DNA from: DASQUK01 sp046726215
GTDB lineage: Bacteria > Actinomycetota > Acidimicrobiia > Acidimicrobiales > VFJN01
DNA: 64,000 nt
Assembly: GCA_046726215.1 (NCBI GenBank)
Contig: JBKPAA010000113.1
Coordinates: 1 to 64,000, forward strand
Direction of reading: 5' to 3'
Of this stretch, positions 51,097-62,078 are shown in pieces. Each line of letters opens with the position of its first letter. Positions within the stretch are counted from its first letter, which is position 1. The notes beneath the pieces were generated by a model, which made no database searches, had not been told where the DNA came from, and saw only the letters and a list, made by a program, of their open reading frames with translations. Made by a program: the position numbers and the translations under genes.

Positions 51097-51102
51097 TACG
51101 GC
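51097..51102 (+). promoter_or_regulatory. -10-like box of the second HATPase gene
   Basis: TACGGC with a 7-nt spacer to the GTG at 51110. The last base deviates, but the distance matches the other leaderless starts. Confidence 0.4.
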
Positions 51103-51109
51103 GACCGGC

Positions 51110-51544
51110 GTGGACGTGGGGACCAGCACGAGGTTCCGGAGAGAACCGGCGGCCGTGCCGGCGGCCCGCGCCTTCGTCCGCCACGCCCTGCGTTCGGCTG
51201 GTGTGCCGCCGGACATCGGCGACGGCCTGGTGCAGGCGGTGGCCGAGGCGTGCAACAACGCCATCCTGCACGCCGACGGCGACACGTTCGCCGTCGCCGT
51301 CAACGTGGTCGGCGGTGTCTGCACGTTGGCCGTCAGCGACCTCGGTTGTGGCTTCGATCCGCCGGAGCACGCGCGCATGCCCTCGCCCCGGGCCATCGAT
51401 CACCGGGGCCTGGCGCTGATGGAGGCGCTCGTCGACCACGTCAACGTGTCGAGCACGCCCGCCGGGACCACCGTGGTGCTGGTGCACCACAGCCCGAACG
51501 GTGCATCGCCGGCTCCCACGGACCGGCTGGTCGCCGGCCGATAG
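51110..51544 (+). CDS. ATP-binding anti-sigma/switch kinase (HATPase_c_2, RsbW-like)
   Basis: A 144-residue GHKL protein with all motifs: N box VAEACNNAILHA, G1 VSDLGCGFDP, and G2-like HRGLALMEALVD. It is therefore likely an active kinase that phosphorylates the STAS antagonist or inhibits a sigma factor. It is divergent from the UsfX-like/sigma operon, 152 nt away. The locus thus has one sigma factor, one STAS protein and two RsbW-type proteins, one of them apparently degenerate in its ATP site. Confidence 0.9.
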   Translation: MDVGTSTRFRREPAAVPAARAFVRHALRSAGVPPDIGDGLVQAVAEACNNAILHADGDTFAVAVNVVGGVCTLAVSDLGCGFDPPEHARMPSPRAIDHRGLALMEALVDHVNVSSTPAGTTVVLVHHSPNGASPAPTDRLVAGR

Positions 51545-51553
51545 GAGCGCCGG

Positions 51554-52150
51554 TCACCCGGCTGTCGGCATCCAGTCGGGGCGGCGGGCCTCGAAGTCGT
51601 CGATCGCAGCCGCATGGCGCAGCGTGATCCCGATGTCGTCGAGGCCGGCGAGAAACCGCTCGCGGGTGGCGTCGTCGAGCGGGAACTCGCACTCGATGCG
51701 GACGGTCCCGGCGGCCGAAAGGGTGCGCCGGCCGACGTCGATGGTGAGCTCGAGCGCGGGGTCCGCCTCGACGGCGCGCAGCAGCGCCTCGCCCACGTCG
51801 GGCGGCACCACCACGGGTACCAGCCCGTTCTTCGTGGCGTTCGTGCGGAAGATGTCGCCGAATCGCGGGCTCACCACGGCGGCGAAGCCGTAGTCCAGGA
51901 TGGCCCACACCGCGTGCTCGCGTGACGATCCGGTGCCGAAGTTGGGCCCGGCCACGAGGATGGTCGCGCCGGCGTAACGCTCGTCATTGAGGACGAAGCT
52001 GCGGTCGTCGCGCCACGTCGAGAACAGGCCGCGGCCGAACCCCGTGCGCTCGACCCGCTTGAGCCACTCGGCGGGGATGATCTGGTCGGTGTCGACGTCG
52101 GAACGGTCGAGCGGGACGGCGGTGCCCTCGACGATGCGGACCGGCTCCAT
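51554..52150 (-). CDS. leuD: 3-isopropylmalate dehydratase small subunit
   Basis: A 198-residue swivel domain partner of LeuC. It starts MEPVRIVEGTAVPLDRSDVDTDQIIPAEWLKRV and has GPNFGTGSSREHAVWAILDYGF, which positions the substrate. It isomerises 2-isopropylmalate to 3-isopropylmalate with LeuC. It starts 7 nt after leuC and ends 9 nt from the convergent HATPase gene. leuB is absent from this window. Confidence 0.96.
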   Translation of the reverse strand: MEPVRIVEGTAVPLDRSDVDTDQIIPAEWLKRVERTGFGRGLFSTWRDDRSFVLNDERYAGATILVAGPNFGTGSSREHAVWAILDYGFAAVVSPRFGDIFRTNATKNGLVPVVVPPDVGEALLRAVEADPALELTIDVGRRTLSAAGTVRIECEFPLDDATRERFLAGLDDIGITLRHAAAIDDFEARRPDWMPTAG

Positions 52151-52157
52151 GGCTGCC

Positions 52158-53582
52158 TCAACCCTCCAGGTCGTCGGGGGTCGCCAACGTGCCCGCGATC
52201 GCCGTGGCGGCGGCGACGGCGGGGGAGACCAGGTGGGTGCGGCCCCCCCGCCCCTGGCGCCCCTCGAAGTTGCGGTTGCTCGTGGAGGCACAGCGCTCGC
52301 CCGGCGCCAGCTTGTCGGGGTTCATGGCCAGGCACATCGAGCAGCCCGGCTCGCGCCAGTCGAACCCTGCCGCCGCCAAAACCTTGTCGATGCCCTCGGC
52401 CTCGGCCTGGGCCTTGACGGCGTGTGAACCCGGCACGACCAGGGTGCGCACGCCGGGCGCGACCTTGCGGCCCTCGGCAACTGCGGCAACCGCCCGCAGG
52501 TCCTCGATCCGGCCGTTGGTGCACGACCCGATGAACACCGTGTCGACGACCACGTCGTGCAGGGGTGTGCCGGCCGCGAGCCCCATGTACTCGAGGGCCC
52601 GCCGGGCGGCCCCGCGCTCGGAGGGCTGGGCGAAGCCGTCGGGATCGGGCACCAAGCCCGTGATCGGTGCCACCTGGCCGGGATTGGTGCCCCAGGTGAC
52701 GTGCGGGGGGATGTCGGCGGCGTCGAGCGCCACGTCCTTGTCGAAGGCGGCGCCGTCGTCGCTGGGGAGCATGCGCCAGTGGTCGAGGGCCCGTTCCCAG
52801 GCGGGGCCGGTCGGCGCGTAGCGGCGGCCCTCGAGGTAGGCGAACGTCGTGTCGTCGGGGGCGATGAGCCCGGCCCTGGCGCCCGCCTCGATGGACATGT
52901 TGCACACGGTCATCCGTCCCTCCATCGACAGGCTGCGGATGGTGGCGCCCCGATACTCGATGATCGAGCCGATGCCGCCCCCGGTGCCGATGCGCCCGAT
53001 GATGGCCAGGATCACGTCCTTGGCGGTCGTTCCCGCTGGCAACTCCCCCTCCACGGTCACCGCCATGGTTCCGGGGCGTTGCTGGGGCAGCGTCTGGGTC
53101 GCCAACACGTGCTCGACCTCGCTCGTGCCGATCCCGAATGCCAGCGCCCCGAGCGCGCCGTGGGTCGAGGTGTGGCTGTCGCCGCACACGATGGTCATGC
53201 CCGGCTGGGTCAGGCCCTGCTCCGGCCCGATGATGTGGACGATCCCCTGGCCCGGGTCGCCCATCGCGTGGCAGGTGATGCCGAACTCCTCGCAGTTGGC
53301 CCGCAGGACCCGCATCTGCTTGGCGGAGATGGGATCGGCGATCGGTCGGTCGATCCCCTCGGTCGGCACGTTGTGGTCCATGGTGGCGACGGTGAGGTCG
53401 GGGCGCCGAACCCCGCGCCCGCCTAGGCGGAGCCCATCGAACGCCTGCGCCGAGGTCACCTCGTGCACGAGGTGGAGGTCGACGTAGAGCAGGTCGGGTT
53501 CGCCCTGACCGGACCAGACGACGTGGCTGTCCCAGACCTTCTGGCTCATGGTGCGGGGAGCGTTGGCTGTCGCTTTGATCAT
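52158..53582 (-). CDS. leuC: 3-isopropylmalate dehydratase large subunit
   Basis: A 474-residue aconitase-family enzyme with a [4Fe-4S] cluster: VFIGSCTNGRIEDLRA and CSMCLAMNPDKL carry the three cluster cysteines. LHLVHEVTSAQAFDGLRL and DSHTSTHGALGALAFGIGTSE are conserved. I give the start as the ATG at 53582; the downstream ATG (MSQKVWDSHVV, 53549) is also possible. The gene is divergent from an IclR regulator and shares its 38-bp promoter region with it. Confidence 0.94.
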   Translation of the reverse strand: MIKATANAPRTMSQKVWDSHVVWSGQGEPDLLYVDLHLVHEVTSAQAFDGLRLGGRGVRRPDLTVATMDHNVPTEGIDRPIADPISAKQMRVLRANCEEFGITCHAMGDPGQGIVHIIGPEQGLTQPGMTIVCGDSHTSTHGALGALAFGIGTSEVEHVLATQTLPQQRPGTMAVTVEGELPAGTTAKDVILAIIGRIGTGGGIGSIIEYRGATIRSLSMEGRMTVCNMSIEAGARAGLIAPDDTTFAYLEGRRYAPTGPAWERALDHWRMLPSDDGAAFDKDVALDAADIPPHVTWGTNPGQVAPITGLVPDPDGFAQPSERGAARRALEYMGLAAGTPLHDVVVDTVFIGSCTNGRIEDLRAVAAVAEGRKVAPGVRTLVVPGSHAVKAQAEAEGIDKVLAAAGFDWREPGCSMCLAMNPDKLAPGERCASTSNRNFEGRQGRGGRTHLVSPAVAAATAIAGTLATPDDLEG

Positions 53583-53590
53583 GGCACGCG

Positions 53591-53611
53591 TCTCACATAT
53601 CGAGATACTGT
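53591..53611. promoter_or_regulatory. leuCD/IclR intergenic operator and promoter
   Basis: TCTC-acatatc-GAGA (53591-53605) is a symmetric element overlapping the regulator's TACTGT -10 box (53606-53611), 9 nt before its ATG. IclR regulators of leuCD (NdgR, LtbR) bind the same gap in related genomes. The AT-rich site stands out in this GC-rich DNA. Confidence 0.5.
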
Positions 53612-53620
53612 TCTCAAGAA

Positions 53621-54262
53621 ATGAACAGCATAAGCGGCGTCGGCGTCGTGGACAAGGCGGTTGGGGTGCTGGCGGCGCTGGAGCGCGGCCCGCAGTCGCT
53701 GGCGGGGCTGGTGGCGGCGACCGGCTTGTCGCGAGCCACCGCCCATCGCCTCGCGGTTGCCCTCGAGTCCCATGGACTGGTCCGGCGCGACGAGGACGGG
53801 CGGTTCACCCTGGGCCTGCGCCTGATCGGGCTGGGCCACGCCGCCGCCGAGGCCGTGCCGGGCTGGCTTGACGCCCGCCCGGCGCTCGCCTGGCTGCAGG
53901 AGCAGACCGGCGAGTCGGTGCAGCTCTATGTCCGCGACGGCGACGTCCGGGTGTGCGTCGAGTCGCTGGAGGCGCCCCACGAACTGCGAACGATCGTCCC
54001 GGTCGGCGCCCGGCTGCCGCTCGAACGGGGATCCGCGGGGAGGGTCCTGCGGGACTCCGCCGCTTCGGGATGGATCGAGAGCGTGGAGGAGCGCCAGGCG
54101 GGCGTCGCATCGGTGAGTGCGGCGGTCGTCGATCCGTCCGGCCGCGTATTGGCGGCCGTCAGCGTCAGCGGTCCGGTCGACCGGACGAGCCGCGCTCCCG
54201 GCCGCCGCTACGGCGCCGCCGTGGCCGAGGCCGCCGCCCGCATCTCCCACAGCCTGGCCTGA
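53621..54262 (+). CDS. IclR-family regulator (NdgR/LtbR-like) of leuCD
   Basis: A 213-residue regulator. The winged HTH (residues 8-60, SLAGLVAATGLSRATAHRLA) is followed by the IclR effector domain with GESVQLYVRDGDVRVCVES, LRTIVPVGARLPLERGSAGRVL and a final helix. Its place directly divergent from leuCD is the hallmark of NdgR (Streptomyces) and LtbR (Corynebacterium), which control leucine and other amino acid genes. It is slightly shorter than the usual ~240 residues. Confidence 0.92.
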   Translation: MNSISGVGVVDKAVGVLAALERGPQSLAGLVAATGLSRATAHRLAVALESHGLVRRDEDGRFTLGLRLIGLGHAAAEAVPGWLDARPALAWLQEQTGESVQLYVRDGDVRVCVESLEAPHELRTIVPVGARLPLERGSAGRVLRDSAASGWIESVEERQAGVASVSAAVVDPSGRVLAAVSVSGPVDRTSRAPGRRYGAAVAEAAARISHSLA

Positions 54263-54270
54263 AGGAGTCG

Positions 54271-55821
54271 TCAGTTCACCTGGCGGGTCTGGCCCTCCCA
54301 GTACGGCGCCCGGAGCTTGAACTTCTGGAGCTTGCCGGTGGCGGTGCGCGGCAGCGTGTCGCGCACGTCGACCGACGTCGGGCACTTGAAGTGCGCCAGC
54401 CGGTCGCGGCAGTGGGCGATCAGGGCCGCCTCGTCGACGTCGGCTCCGTCGGCCAGCACCACCAGGGCCTTGACCGTCTCGCCCCACTTGTCGTCGGGCA
54501 CGCCGATGACCGCAACCTCCGCCACGGCCGGGTGCGAGTGCAGCACGTCCTCGACCTCGATGGACGATACGTTTTCGCCGCCGGAGATGATCACGTCCTT
54601 CTTGCGGTCCGAGATGGCGAGGTAGGTGCCGTCGGTGTCGTCGTCGATCTCGCCGCCGTCGCCGGTGTGGAACCAGCCGTCCGCCAGCGCTGCGGCGGTG
54701 GCGTCCGGTTGGTTCCAGTAGCCGTCGAACACCACGTTGGAGCGGGCCAGCACCTCACCGTCGTCGCTGGTCTGCAGCCGGACTCCCAGGGTGGGCGCGC
54801 CTGCCCGCCCCAGCCGGACCGCCCGCTCGGCGGGGGAGAGGTCGTCCCACTCGGCACGGCGGCGGTTGATGGTGAGCACCGGCGAGGTCTCGGTGAGGCC
54901 ATAGAGCTGGATGAACTCCCACCCCAGCTCCGTCTCCATCCGCTCGATGGTGCGGGTGGGCGGCGGCGCGCCCGCCACCACCATGCGCACGCGGTCGCGA
55001 CCGGGCACGTCGCCGTCCCAGCGCGCGGCGCTGTCGAGGATGGCGGTCACCACCGCCGGGGCCCCGCACAGCAGCGTCACCCCGTGCTGCTCGACTCGCT
55101 CCAAGATCTCGGTGCCGTCCACCTTGCGCAGCGCGACCTGGGTCGCGCCCATGCCCGCCAGCGCGAACGGCATGCCCCACCCATTGCAGTGGAACATGGG
55201 CAGGGTGTGCAGGTAGACGTCGCGGTCGGTCACCCCCGTCTGCCAACCGAACACGGCGGCGTTGACCCAGAGGTTGCGATGCGTCATCTGCACGCCCTTG
55301 GGGCGGGCGGTGGTGCCGCTGGTGTAGTTGATGGTGGCGGTGGCGTCCTCGTCGAGGTCCTCCCAGGGTTCGGGGTCTCCGGCGTCGGTGGGCCACAGCA
55401 CGGGGTCGGTCTCGGCGCCCAGGACGAAGCGGTGCTTGCAGTCGATGCCGGCTAGCGCCTCGTCCAGCTCGGGGTCGACCATCAGCAGCGAGGCTCCGGA
55501 GTGCTCGACGATGTAGCCGATCTCCTCCGCGTTGAGGCGGAAGTTGATCGGCACGAGCACCCGCCCCCACGCGCTCACACCGAAGAACGACACCAGCAAC
55601 CGGGCGGCGTTGTGCGACACGATCGCCACCCGCTCGCCCTGGGCGATGCCGAGGCTGTCGAGGACGGCGGCCTGGGCGCGGGCCAGCTCCGCCACCCGCC
55701 CGTACGTCAGCGAGCCCCACGATGTTGCCGGCTGGTCGGGCTCGTCCACCACGCCGACCCGGCCGGGGTAGACGAGCGCAGCGCGCTCCAGGTGATCGGC
55801 GATCGTCAACGGAACCCGCAT
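54271..55821 (-). CDS. Acyl-CoA synthetase (AMP-binding)
   Basis: A 516-residue adenylate-forming enzyme. P-loop INYTSGTTARPKGVQMTHRN, YGLTETSPV, WFHTGDGGEIDDDTDGTYLAISDR followed by KKDVIISGGENVSSIEVE, and the C-terminal RTATGKLQKFKLR lysine are present. The MFHCNGWGMPF motif resembles medium-chain or aryl-acid ligases of the fatty-acid/propionate group. GGGGGAG lies just before the ATG. It converges on the IclR gene with an 8-nt gap and is not linked to leucine genes by strand. Confidence 0.9.
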   Translation of the reverse strand: MRVPLTIADHLERAALVYPGRVGVVDEPDQPATSWGSLTYGRVAELARAQAAVLDSLGIAQGERVAIVSHNAARLLVSFFGVSAWGRVLVPINFRLNAEEIGYIVEHSGASLLMVDPELDEALAGIDCKHRFVLGAETDPVLWPTDAGDPEPWEDLDEDATATINYTSGTTARPKGVQMTHRNLWVNAAVFGWQTGVTDRDVYLHTLPMFHCNGWGMPFALAGMGATQVALRKVDGTEILERVEQHGVTLLCGAPAVVTAILDSAARWDGDVPGRDRVRMVVAGAPPPTRTIERMETELGWEFIQLYGLTETSPVLTINRRRAEWDDLSPAERAVRLGRAGAPTLGVRLQTSDDGEVLARSNVVFDGYWNQPDATAAALADGWFHTGDGGEIDDDTDGTYLAISDRKKDVIISGGENVSSIEVEDVLHSHPAVAEVAVIGVPDDKWGETVKALVVLADGADVDEAALIAHCRDRLAHFKCPTSVDVRDTLPRTATGKLQKFKLRAPYWEGQTRQVN

Positions 55822-55862
55822 GGCTCCCCCTAGTGCTTGGCTCTGGTGTCCTTACTAGCGCG

Positions 55863-56813
55863 TCAACTCCAGAGAGTGACGTAGACCGGCGGCCGGAAGC
55901 GCGAAACCGGCACGCTGCCGTCGGCCCGGTGCATCGCCTGCATGGCGTGGGGCGTGTCGAGGAATCGCCGAAGCCTGGTGGCCATCGGTGAGCGGCGATC
56001 GGGGCCCAGGGTGTTGGCGTGCCACATCAGGTCGAGGGGCGTGCCCTCGACCGGCAGCACCACCAGCCGGCCCCGCTCGACGTCGCTGGCCACCAGGTGG
56101 GAGACGCCGGGTGCCACGCCCTCGCCGTCGGCGGCGGCCGCCCAGGCCGCCCCCAGGCTGGGGAACACCCGGATGTGCGCGTCGGGCACCCGCAGCCGCG
56201 CCAGCAGCATGCCGATCTCGGTGGCGGGATCGGCCCCGCCGGCGTCCACGAGCCAGTCCTGCCCGGCGAGGGACGGCAGCCCGACGTGCGGCGACCGCGC
56301 CAGCGCGTGGCGCCTTCCCGCCACCACTACCAGGCGGTAGCGCATCATCGGCTTCGTCTCGAGGTCGGTCAGTGTCGGCCCCAGCCCCACGTCGGCCAGG
56401 CGTTCCTGCAGCAGCGCCGGCATCTCGGTGGCCGTGGTGACGCCGAGCGTGGCTTCGACCGGGCCGTGGCGGGACGTGAAGGCGTTGAGCAGCGGGCGGG
56501 CCACGTACTCGGCCACCGTGCTGGTGGCCACCACCCGTAGCAGCTCGGGCGCCCCCTGGGCCCGGCGGATCGCGTCCTCGGCCTCGACGGCCAGGTTCAC
56601 CATCTGCGATGCGATCGGGACCAGGCGCTGTCCCCCGGCCGTCAGGTCCATGCCGCCGGGCGTGCGCTCGACGAGCGGATCGCCGAGGTGCTGGCGCAGC
56701 GCAGCCAGCGCCCCCGACACGGCGGGCTCGCTGACGCCGAGCACGCGAGCGGCGGCCTTCACCGATCCGAGCCGGGCCACGAGCACGAAGGCCTCGAGCT
56801 GCGTCAGCGTCAT
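55863..56813 (-). CDS. LysR family regulator
   Basis: A 316-residue LTTR. The N-terminal HTH spans residues 1-60 (LTQLEAFVLVARLGSVKAAARVLGVSEPAVSGAL), and the effector domain has LLRVVATSTVAEYVARPLLNAF. The ATG at 56813 is supported by a TACGGT box 7 nt upstream. It is divergent from the CO dehydrogenase operon; such LysR proteins regulate cox operons in other bacteria, so it is the leading candidate regulator here. Confidence 0.9.
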   Translation of the reverse strand: MTLTQLEAFVLVARLGSVKAAARVLGVSEPAVSGALAALRQHLGDPLVERTPGGMDLTAGGQRLVPIASQMVNLAVEAEDAIRRAQGAPELLRVVATSTVAEYVARPLLNAFTSRHGPVEATLGVTTATEMPALLQERLADVGLGPTLTDLETKPMMRYRLVVVAGRRHALARSPHVGLPSLAGQDWLVDAGGADPATEIGMLLARLRVPDAHIRVFPSLGAAWAAAADGEGVAPGVSHLVASDVERGRLVVLPVEGTPLDLMWHANTLGPDRRSPMATRLRRFLDTPHAMQAMHRADGSVPVSRFRPPVYVTLWS

Positions 56814-56820
56814 TACCCGC

Positions 56821-56826
56821 ACCGTA
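56821..56826 (-). promoter_or_regulatory. -10 box of the LysR gene
   Basis: TACGGT on the minus strand, 7 nt before the ATG at 56813. A -35 at 17 bp would be TAACCG (56844-56849), inside the palindrome at 56836-56849. Confidence 0.5.
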
Positions 56827-56835
56827 GCGTCGCGA

Positions 56836-56849
56836 TAACCAATCGGTTA
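56836..56849. promoter_or_regulatory. LysR operator candidate TAACC-AATC-GGTTA
   Basis: A perfect 5-bp inverted repeat with a 4-bp centre, of the T-N(11-12)-A type bound by LysR proteins. It covers the predicted -35 of the LysR gene and lies 94 bp from coxM, so it could serve autorepression and cox activation. Confidence 0.45.
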
Positions 56850-56891
56850 GCCGCCTGTGGACAGGGATCGAGGCGCGGCGCAGACTCACGC

Positions 56892-56916
56892 CGCGGCCCA
56901 AGGGGTGTGGGCCGCG
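56892..56916 (+). promoter_or_regulatory. Hairpin in the coxM leader
   Basis: CGCGGCCC (56892-56899) and GGGCCGCG (56909-56916) pair perfectly around a 9-nt loop, 26 nt before the coxM ATG. It could be a leader structure or the end of an upstream transcript. Confidence 0.4.
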
Positions 56917-56942
56917 TGGTGCCCGCCGAGGGGAGTAGAAGG

Positions 56943-57824
56943 ATGCAGACGCCAGCACCGTTCGAATACGAGCGGGCCGGCAGCGTCGACGACGCGCTGG
57001 CGCTGCTCGAACGCCACGGGCCCGAAGCCCGGCTGGTCGCCGGCGGGCACAGCCTGCTGCCGATGATGAAGCTGCGGCTGGCGCGACCCGAGGTTCTCGT
57101 CGACATCAACGACCTGACCGACCTGTCGTACATCCGGGTCGACGGCGACACCATCGCCATCGGCGGCATGACCCGGCATGCCGAGCTGCTGGCGTCGCCC
57201 GTGCTCGGGGAGCACTATCCGATCTTCCACGACGCCGAGCGGGTCATCGCCGACCCCATCGTGCGCAACCGGGGGACGATCGGCGGGTCGTTCTGCCAGG
57301 CCGACCCGTCCGAGGACCTGGCGGCGGTGGGTTCGGCGCTGCGCGCCGAGATGGTCGTCCGCTCGAGCGCCGGTGACAGGACCGTTCCTGCGCGCGAGTT
57401 CCACACCGGGCCGTACGAGACCGTGCTCGAGCCGGCAGAGATCCTCACCGAGGTGCGGATACCGATCCGGACCGGCACCGGCAGCGCGTACGAGAAGGTG
57501 GAACGCAGGGTGGGGGACTGGGCGATCGCCGCCTCCGGCACCTTCGTGTCCCTGGACGGCGACACCGTGAGCGACGTGGGCATCGGGCTCACTGCCGTGG
57601 GCGCAAGCCACTTCTGTGCGCCGAACGCCGAGGACGCCTTGCGCGGGCAGCCCGCCACCGAGGAACACCTCGCGGCCGCCGCCGATGCCGCGGCCGAGGA
57701 GTGCGACCCGGCCGGAGACCAGCGGGGCCCGGCCGACTACAAGCGCCACCTGGCCCGAGAGCTCACGCTGCGGGCGCTGCGCCGGTCGGTGGCCAGGGCA
57801 CGAGGCGAAGCAGGGGAGGGCTGA
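56943..57824 (+). CDS. coxM: Aerobic CO dehydrogenase medium (FAD) subunit
   Basis: A 293-residue flavoprotein. FAD is bound by AGGHSLLPMMKLRLARP and by RNRGTIGGSFCQADPSED, the two CoxM signatures; a CO_deh_flav_C domain follows (about 180-280). The sequence begins MQTPAPFEYERAGSVDDALALL. It passes electrons from CoxS to quinones. GAAGG precedes the ATG. It heads the order M-S-L, the usual form I order. Confidence 0.94.
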   Translation: MQTPAPFEYERAGSVDDALALLERHGPEARLVAGGHSLLPMMKLRLARPEVLVDINDLTDLSYIRVDGDTIAIGGMTRHAELLASPVLGEHYPIFHDAERVIADPIVRNRGTIGGSFCQADPSEDLAAVGSALRAEMVVRSSAGDRTVPAREFHTGPYETVLEPAEILTEVRIPIRTGTGSAYEKVERRVGDWAIAASGTFVSLDGDTVSDVGIGLTAVGASHFCAPNAEDALRGQPATEEHLAAAADAAAEECDPAGDQRGPADYKRHLARELTLRALRRSVARARGEAGEG

Positions 57825-57826
57825 CC

Positions 57827-58371
57827 ATGCAGGTCACGATGACGGTCAACGGCGAGGAAGTGACCCGGGAGATCGAACCTCGACTGTTGCTCGTGCACTT
57901 CGTGCGCGACCACCTCGGGTTGACGGGCACCCACTGGGGCTGCGACACGTCCAACTGCGGCACCTGCGTGCTGTGGATGGACGGCGAGCCGGTCAAGAGC
58001 TGCACCGTGCTGGCGGCGATGGCCGGCGGCCGTACCATCCGCACCGTGGAGGACCTGGCGCGCGACGGCGAGCTCGATCCCATCCAGCAGGGCTTCATGC
58101 AGTGCCATGGCTTGCAATGCGGCTTCTGCACGCCGGGGATGCTGATGACCGCTCGCTGGTTGCTCGATACCGATCCCGACCCCACGGACGGCGACATCCG
58201 GGAAGCGATCGCGGGGCAGTTCTGCCGGTGCACGGGCTACGAGTACGTCGTGCGGGCGATTCGCTGGGCAGCGGAACATCCTGACGGACTTGGGTCGGGG
58301 GAGGCCGCCGAGCCCGGCGCCGCTGACGACAGTGCGGCGCCGGGTGACGCGGCGACCGAGGAGGTGCGCTC

Positions 58372-58375
<4 letters not shown>
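57827..58375 (+). CDS. coxS: Aerobic CO dehydrogenase small (2Fe-2S) subunit
   Basis: A 182-residue subunit with two [2Fe-2S] clusters. The N-terminal plant-type site is CDTSNCGTC with a later Cys (VKSC); the C-terminal site is CGFC and CRC in GLQCGFCTPGML and GQFCRCTGYE. An acidic C-terminal extension of about 28 residues (EAAEPGAADDSAAPGDAATEE) is unusual. The start follows coxM by 2 nt and the end overlaps coxL by 4 bp (ATGA). Confidence 0.95.
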
Positions 58376-60779
<2,404 letters not shown>

Positions 60780-60783
<4 letters not shown>

Positions 60784-61730
60784 ACCCCGACGTCGAGGCC
60801 CGGGCTGCCGACCTGCGGCGGGATCGGGTCCCGTTCGTGCACGCACGGGTGGTGCGGGCCGAGCGGCCGACGTCGGCCAAGCCGGGCGACGACGCGTTGG
60901 TGCTGCCGGACGGCACGATCGAAGGATTCGTCGGGGGTGCGTGCGCCGAGTCGACCGTCCGGGCGCAGGGGCTGTCGTTGCTCGACTCCGGTGAGTCGCT
61001 GCTGCTGCGCATATCCCCCTCGGCCGACACCGCTGATCATGGCACGGCCGAGTCCGAGGGAACGCTGACAGTCGTCAACCCGTGCCTGTCGGGCGGGACG
61101 CTGGAGATCTTCCTCGAGCCGGTGATCCCGGCGCCGACCATCGCCGTCCATGGCGAGTCGCCCATCGCCGCCGCCCTGGCCGCCCTGGCCGAGGGCGTCG
61201 GCTTCGAGGTCGTCGAAGGTGCGGGCGACGCGGTCGGCGGGGAGGCGGGCGCCCCGCCGGCGGCGGTGGTCGTCGCGTCGCACGGCCGCAACGAGGAGCC
61301 GGTCCTGGAGGCGGCCGTGCGGGCGGGCGTGCCCTACGTAGGGCTGGTGGCCAGCCGCAAGCGGGGCGAGGCGGTCGTGGCGGCGCTCGATCTCAACGAC
61401 GCCCAGCGGGCATCGGTCCAAACCCCGGCCGGGCTCGACATCGGCGCCCGTACCCCGCGGGAGGTGGCGCTGTCGATCCTGGCCGAGATCGTGGCGCGGC
61501 GGCCGCGCCCCTCCGGCATGGCCGGGCCATCGACGGCGGCGACGCCGGCGTCGGCCGAGCCGACGGTGCGTCCGGAGGTGGTCACCGACCTGGTGTGCGG
61601 CATGTCGGTGGTCGCGGACGACACCGCCCTGCACCTGGACCACGAGGGCAGCCGGTACTGGTTCTGCGGGACCGGGTGCTTGCGGGCGTTCGCTGCCGAC
61701 CCGAGCGCCTACCTGCCGTCCGGCGGGTGA
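60780..61730 (+). CDS. CoxI/XdhC-family maturation protein fused to a YHS domain
   Basis: A 316-residue protein. The N-terminal XdhC_CoxI domain (VRAERPTSAKPGDDALVL, DGTIEGFVGGACAEST) and the Rossmann-like XdhC_C domain (AVHGESPIAAALAALAEG to PYVGLVASRKRGEAVVAAL) match factors that mature the Mo cofactor. A C-terminal YHS domain at about 265-312 (DLVCGMSVVADD, YWFCGTGC) has two Cys pairs and may bind metal, possibly copper or silver. It starts on the coxL stop (GTGA). No coxD, coxE, coxF or coxG is in the window. Confidence 0.88.
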
Positions 61731-61751
61731 AGCATCGGGCGCACCGTCGAC

Positions 61752-61997
61752 ATGGACGGGGTTCGCCTCGCCCGACCAGCCGACGCCCCGGCGATCGCCG
61801 CCGTGCAGACCGAAAGCCGGCGGGCCACGGATCGCGGGTTCCTGCCGGACGCCTACCTGGACCACGAGGTGTTCGACGACCGCGCCGCCGCGTGGCAGCG
61901 GCGGTTCCGCGGGCCTCACGAGCACCCAGTGCTGACGCTCATCGCCGAGGGCGACGGCGAGGTGCTCGGCTTCGCCCGTTCACACGTCGACCAGGAT
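61752..61997 (+). pseudogene. GNAT acetyltransferase remnant
   Basis: The N-terminal ~80 residues of a GNAT protein are present (VRLARPADAPAIAAVQTESRR through GEVLGFARSHVDQDPE), with the typical DGEVLGFA strand. The reading frame then goes on into unrelated sequence and lacks the acetyl-CoA-binding R/QxxGxG/A loop. The 3' half has therefore been lost or replaced, near 61997. Confidence 0.65.
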
Positions 61998-62078
61998 CCC
62001 GAGTGCTGCGCGCCTGGCAGGCGGTGCGCGTTCGTTTCGCGCAACCGCTGGGTCGAGTCTTGTTGCGACGAGAGCAGG

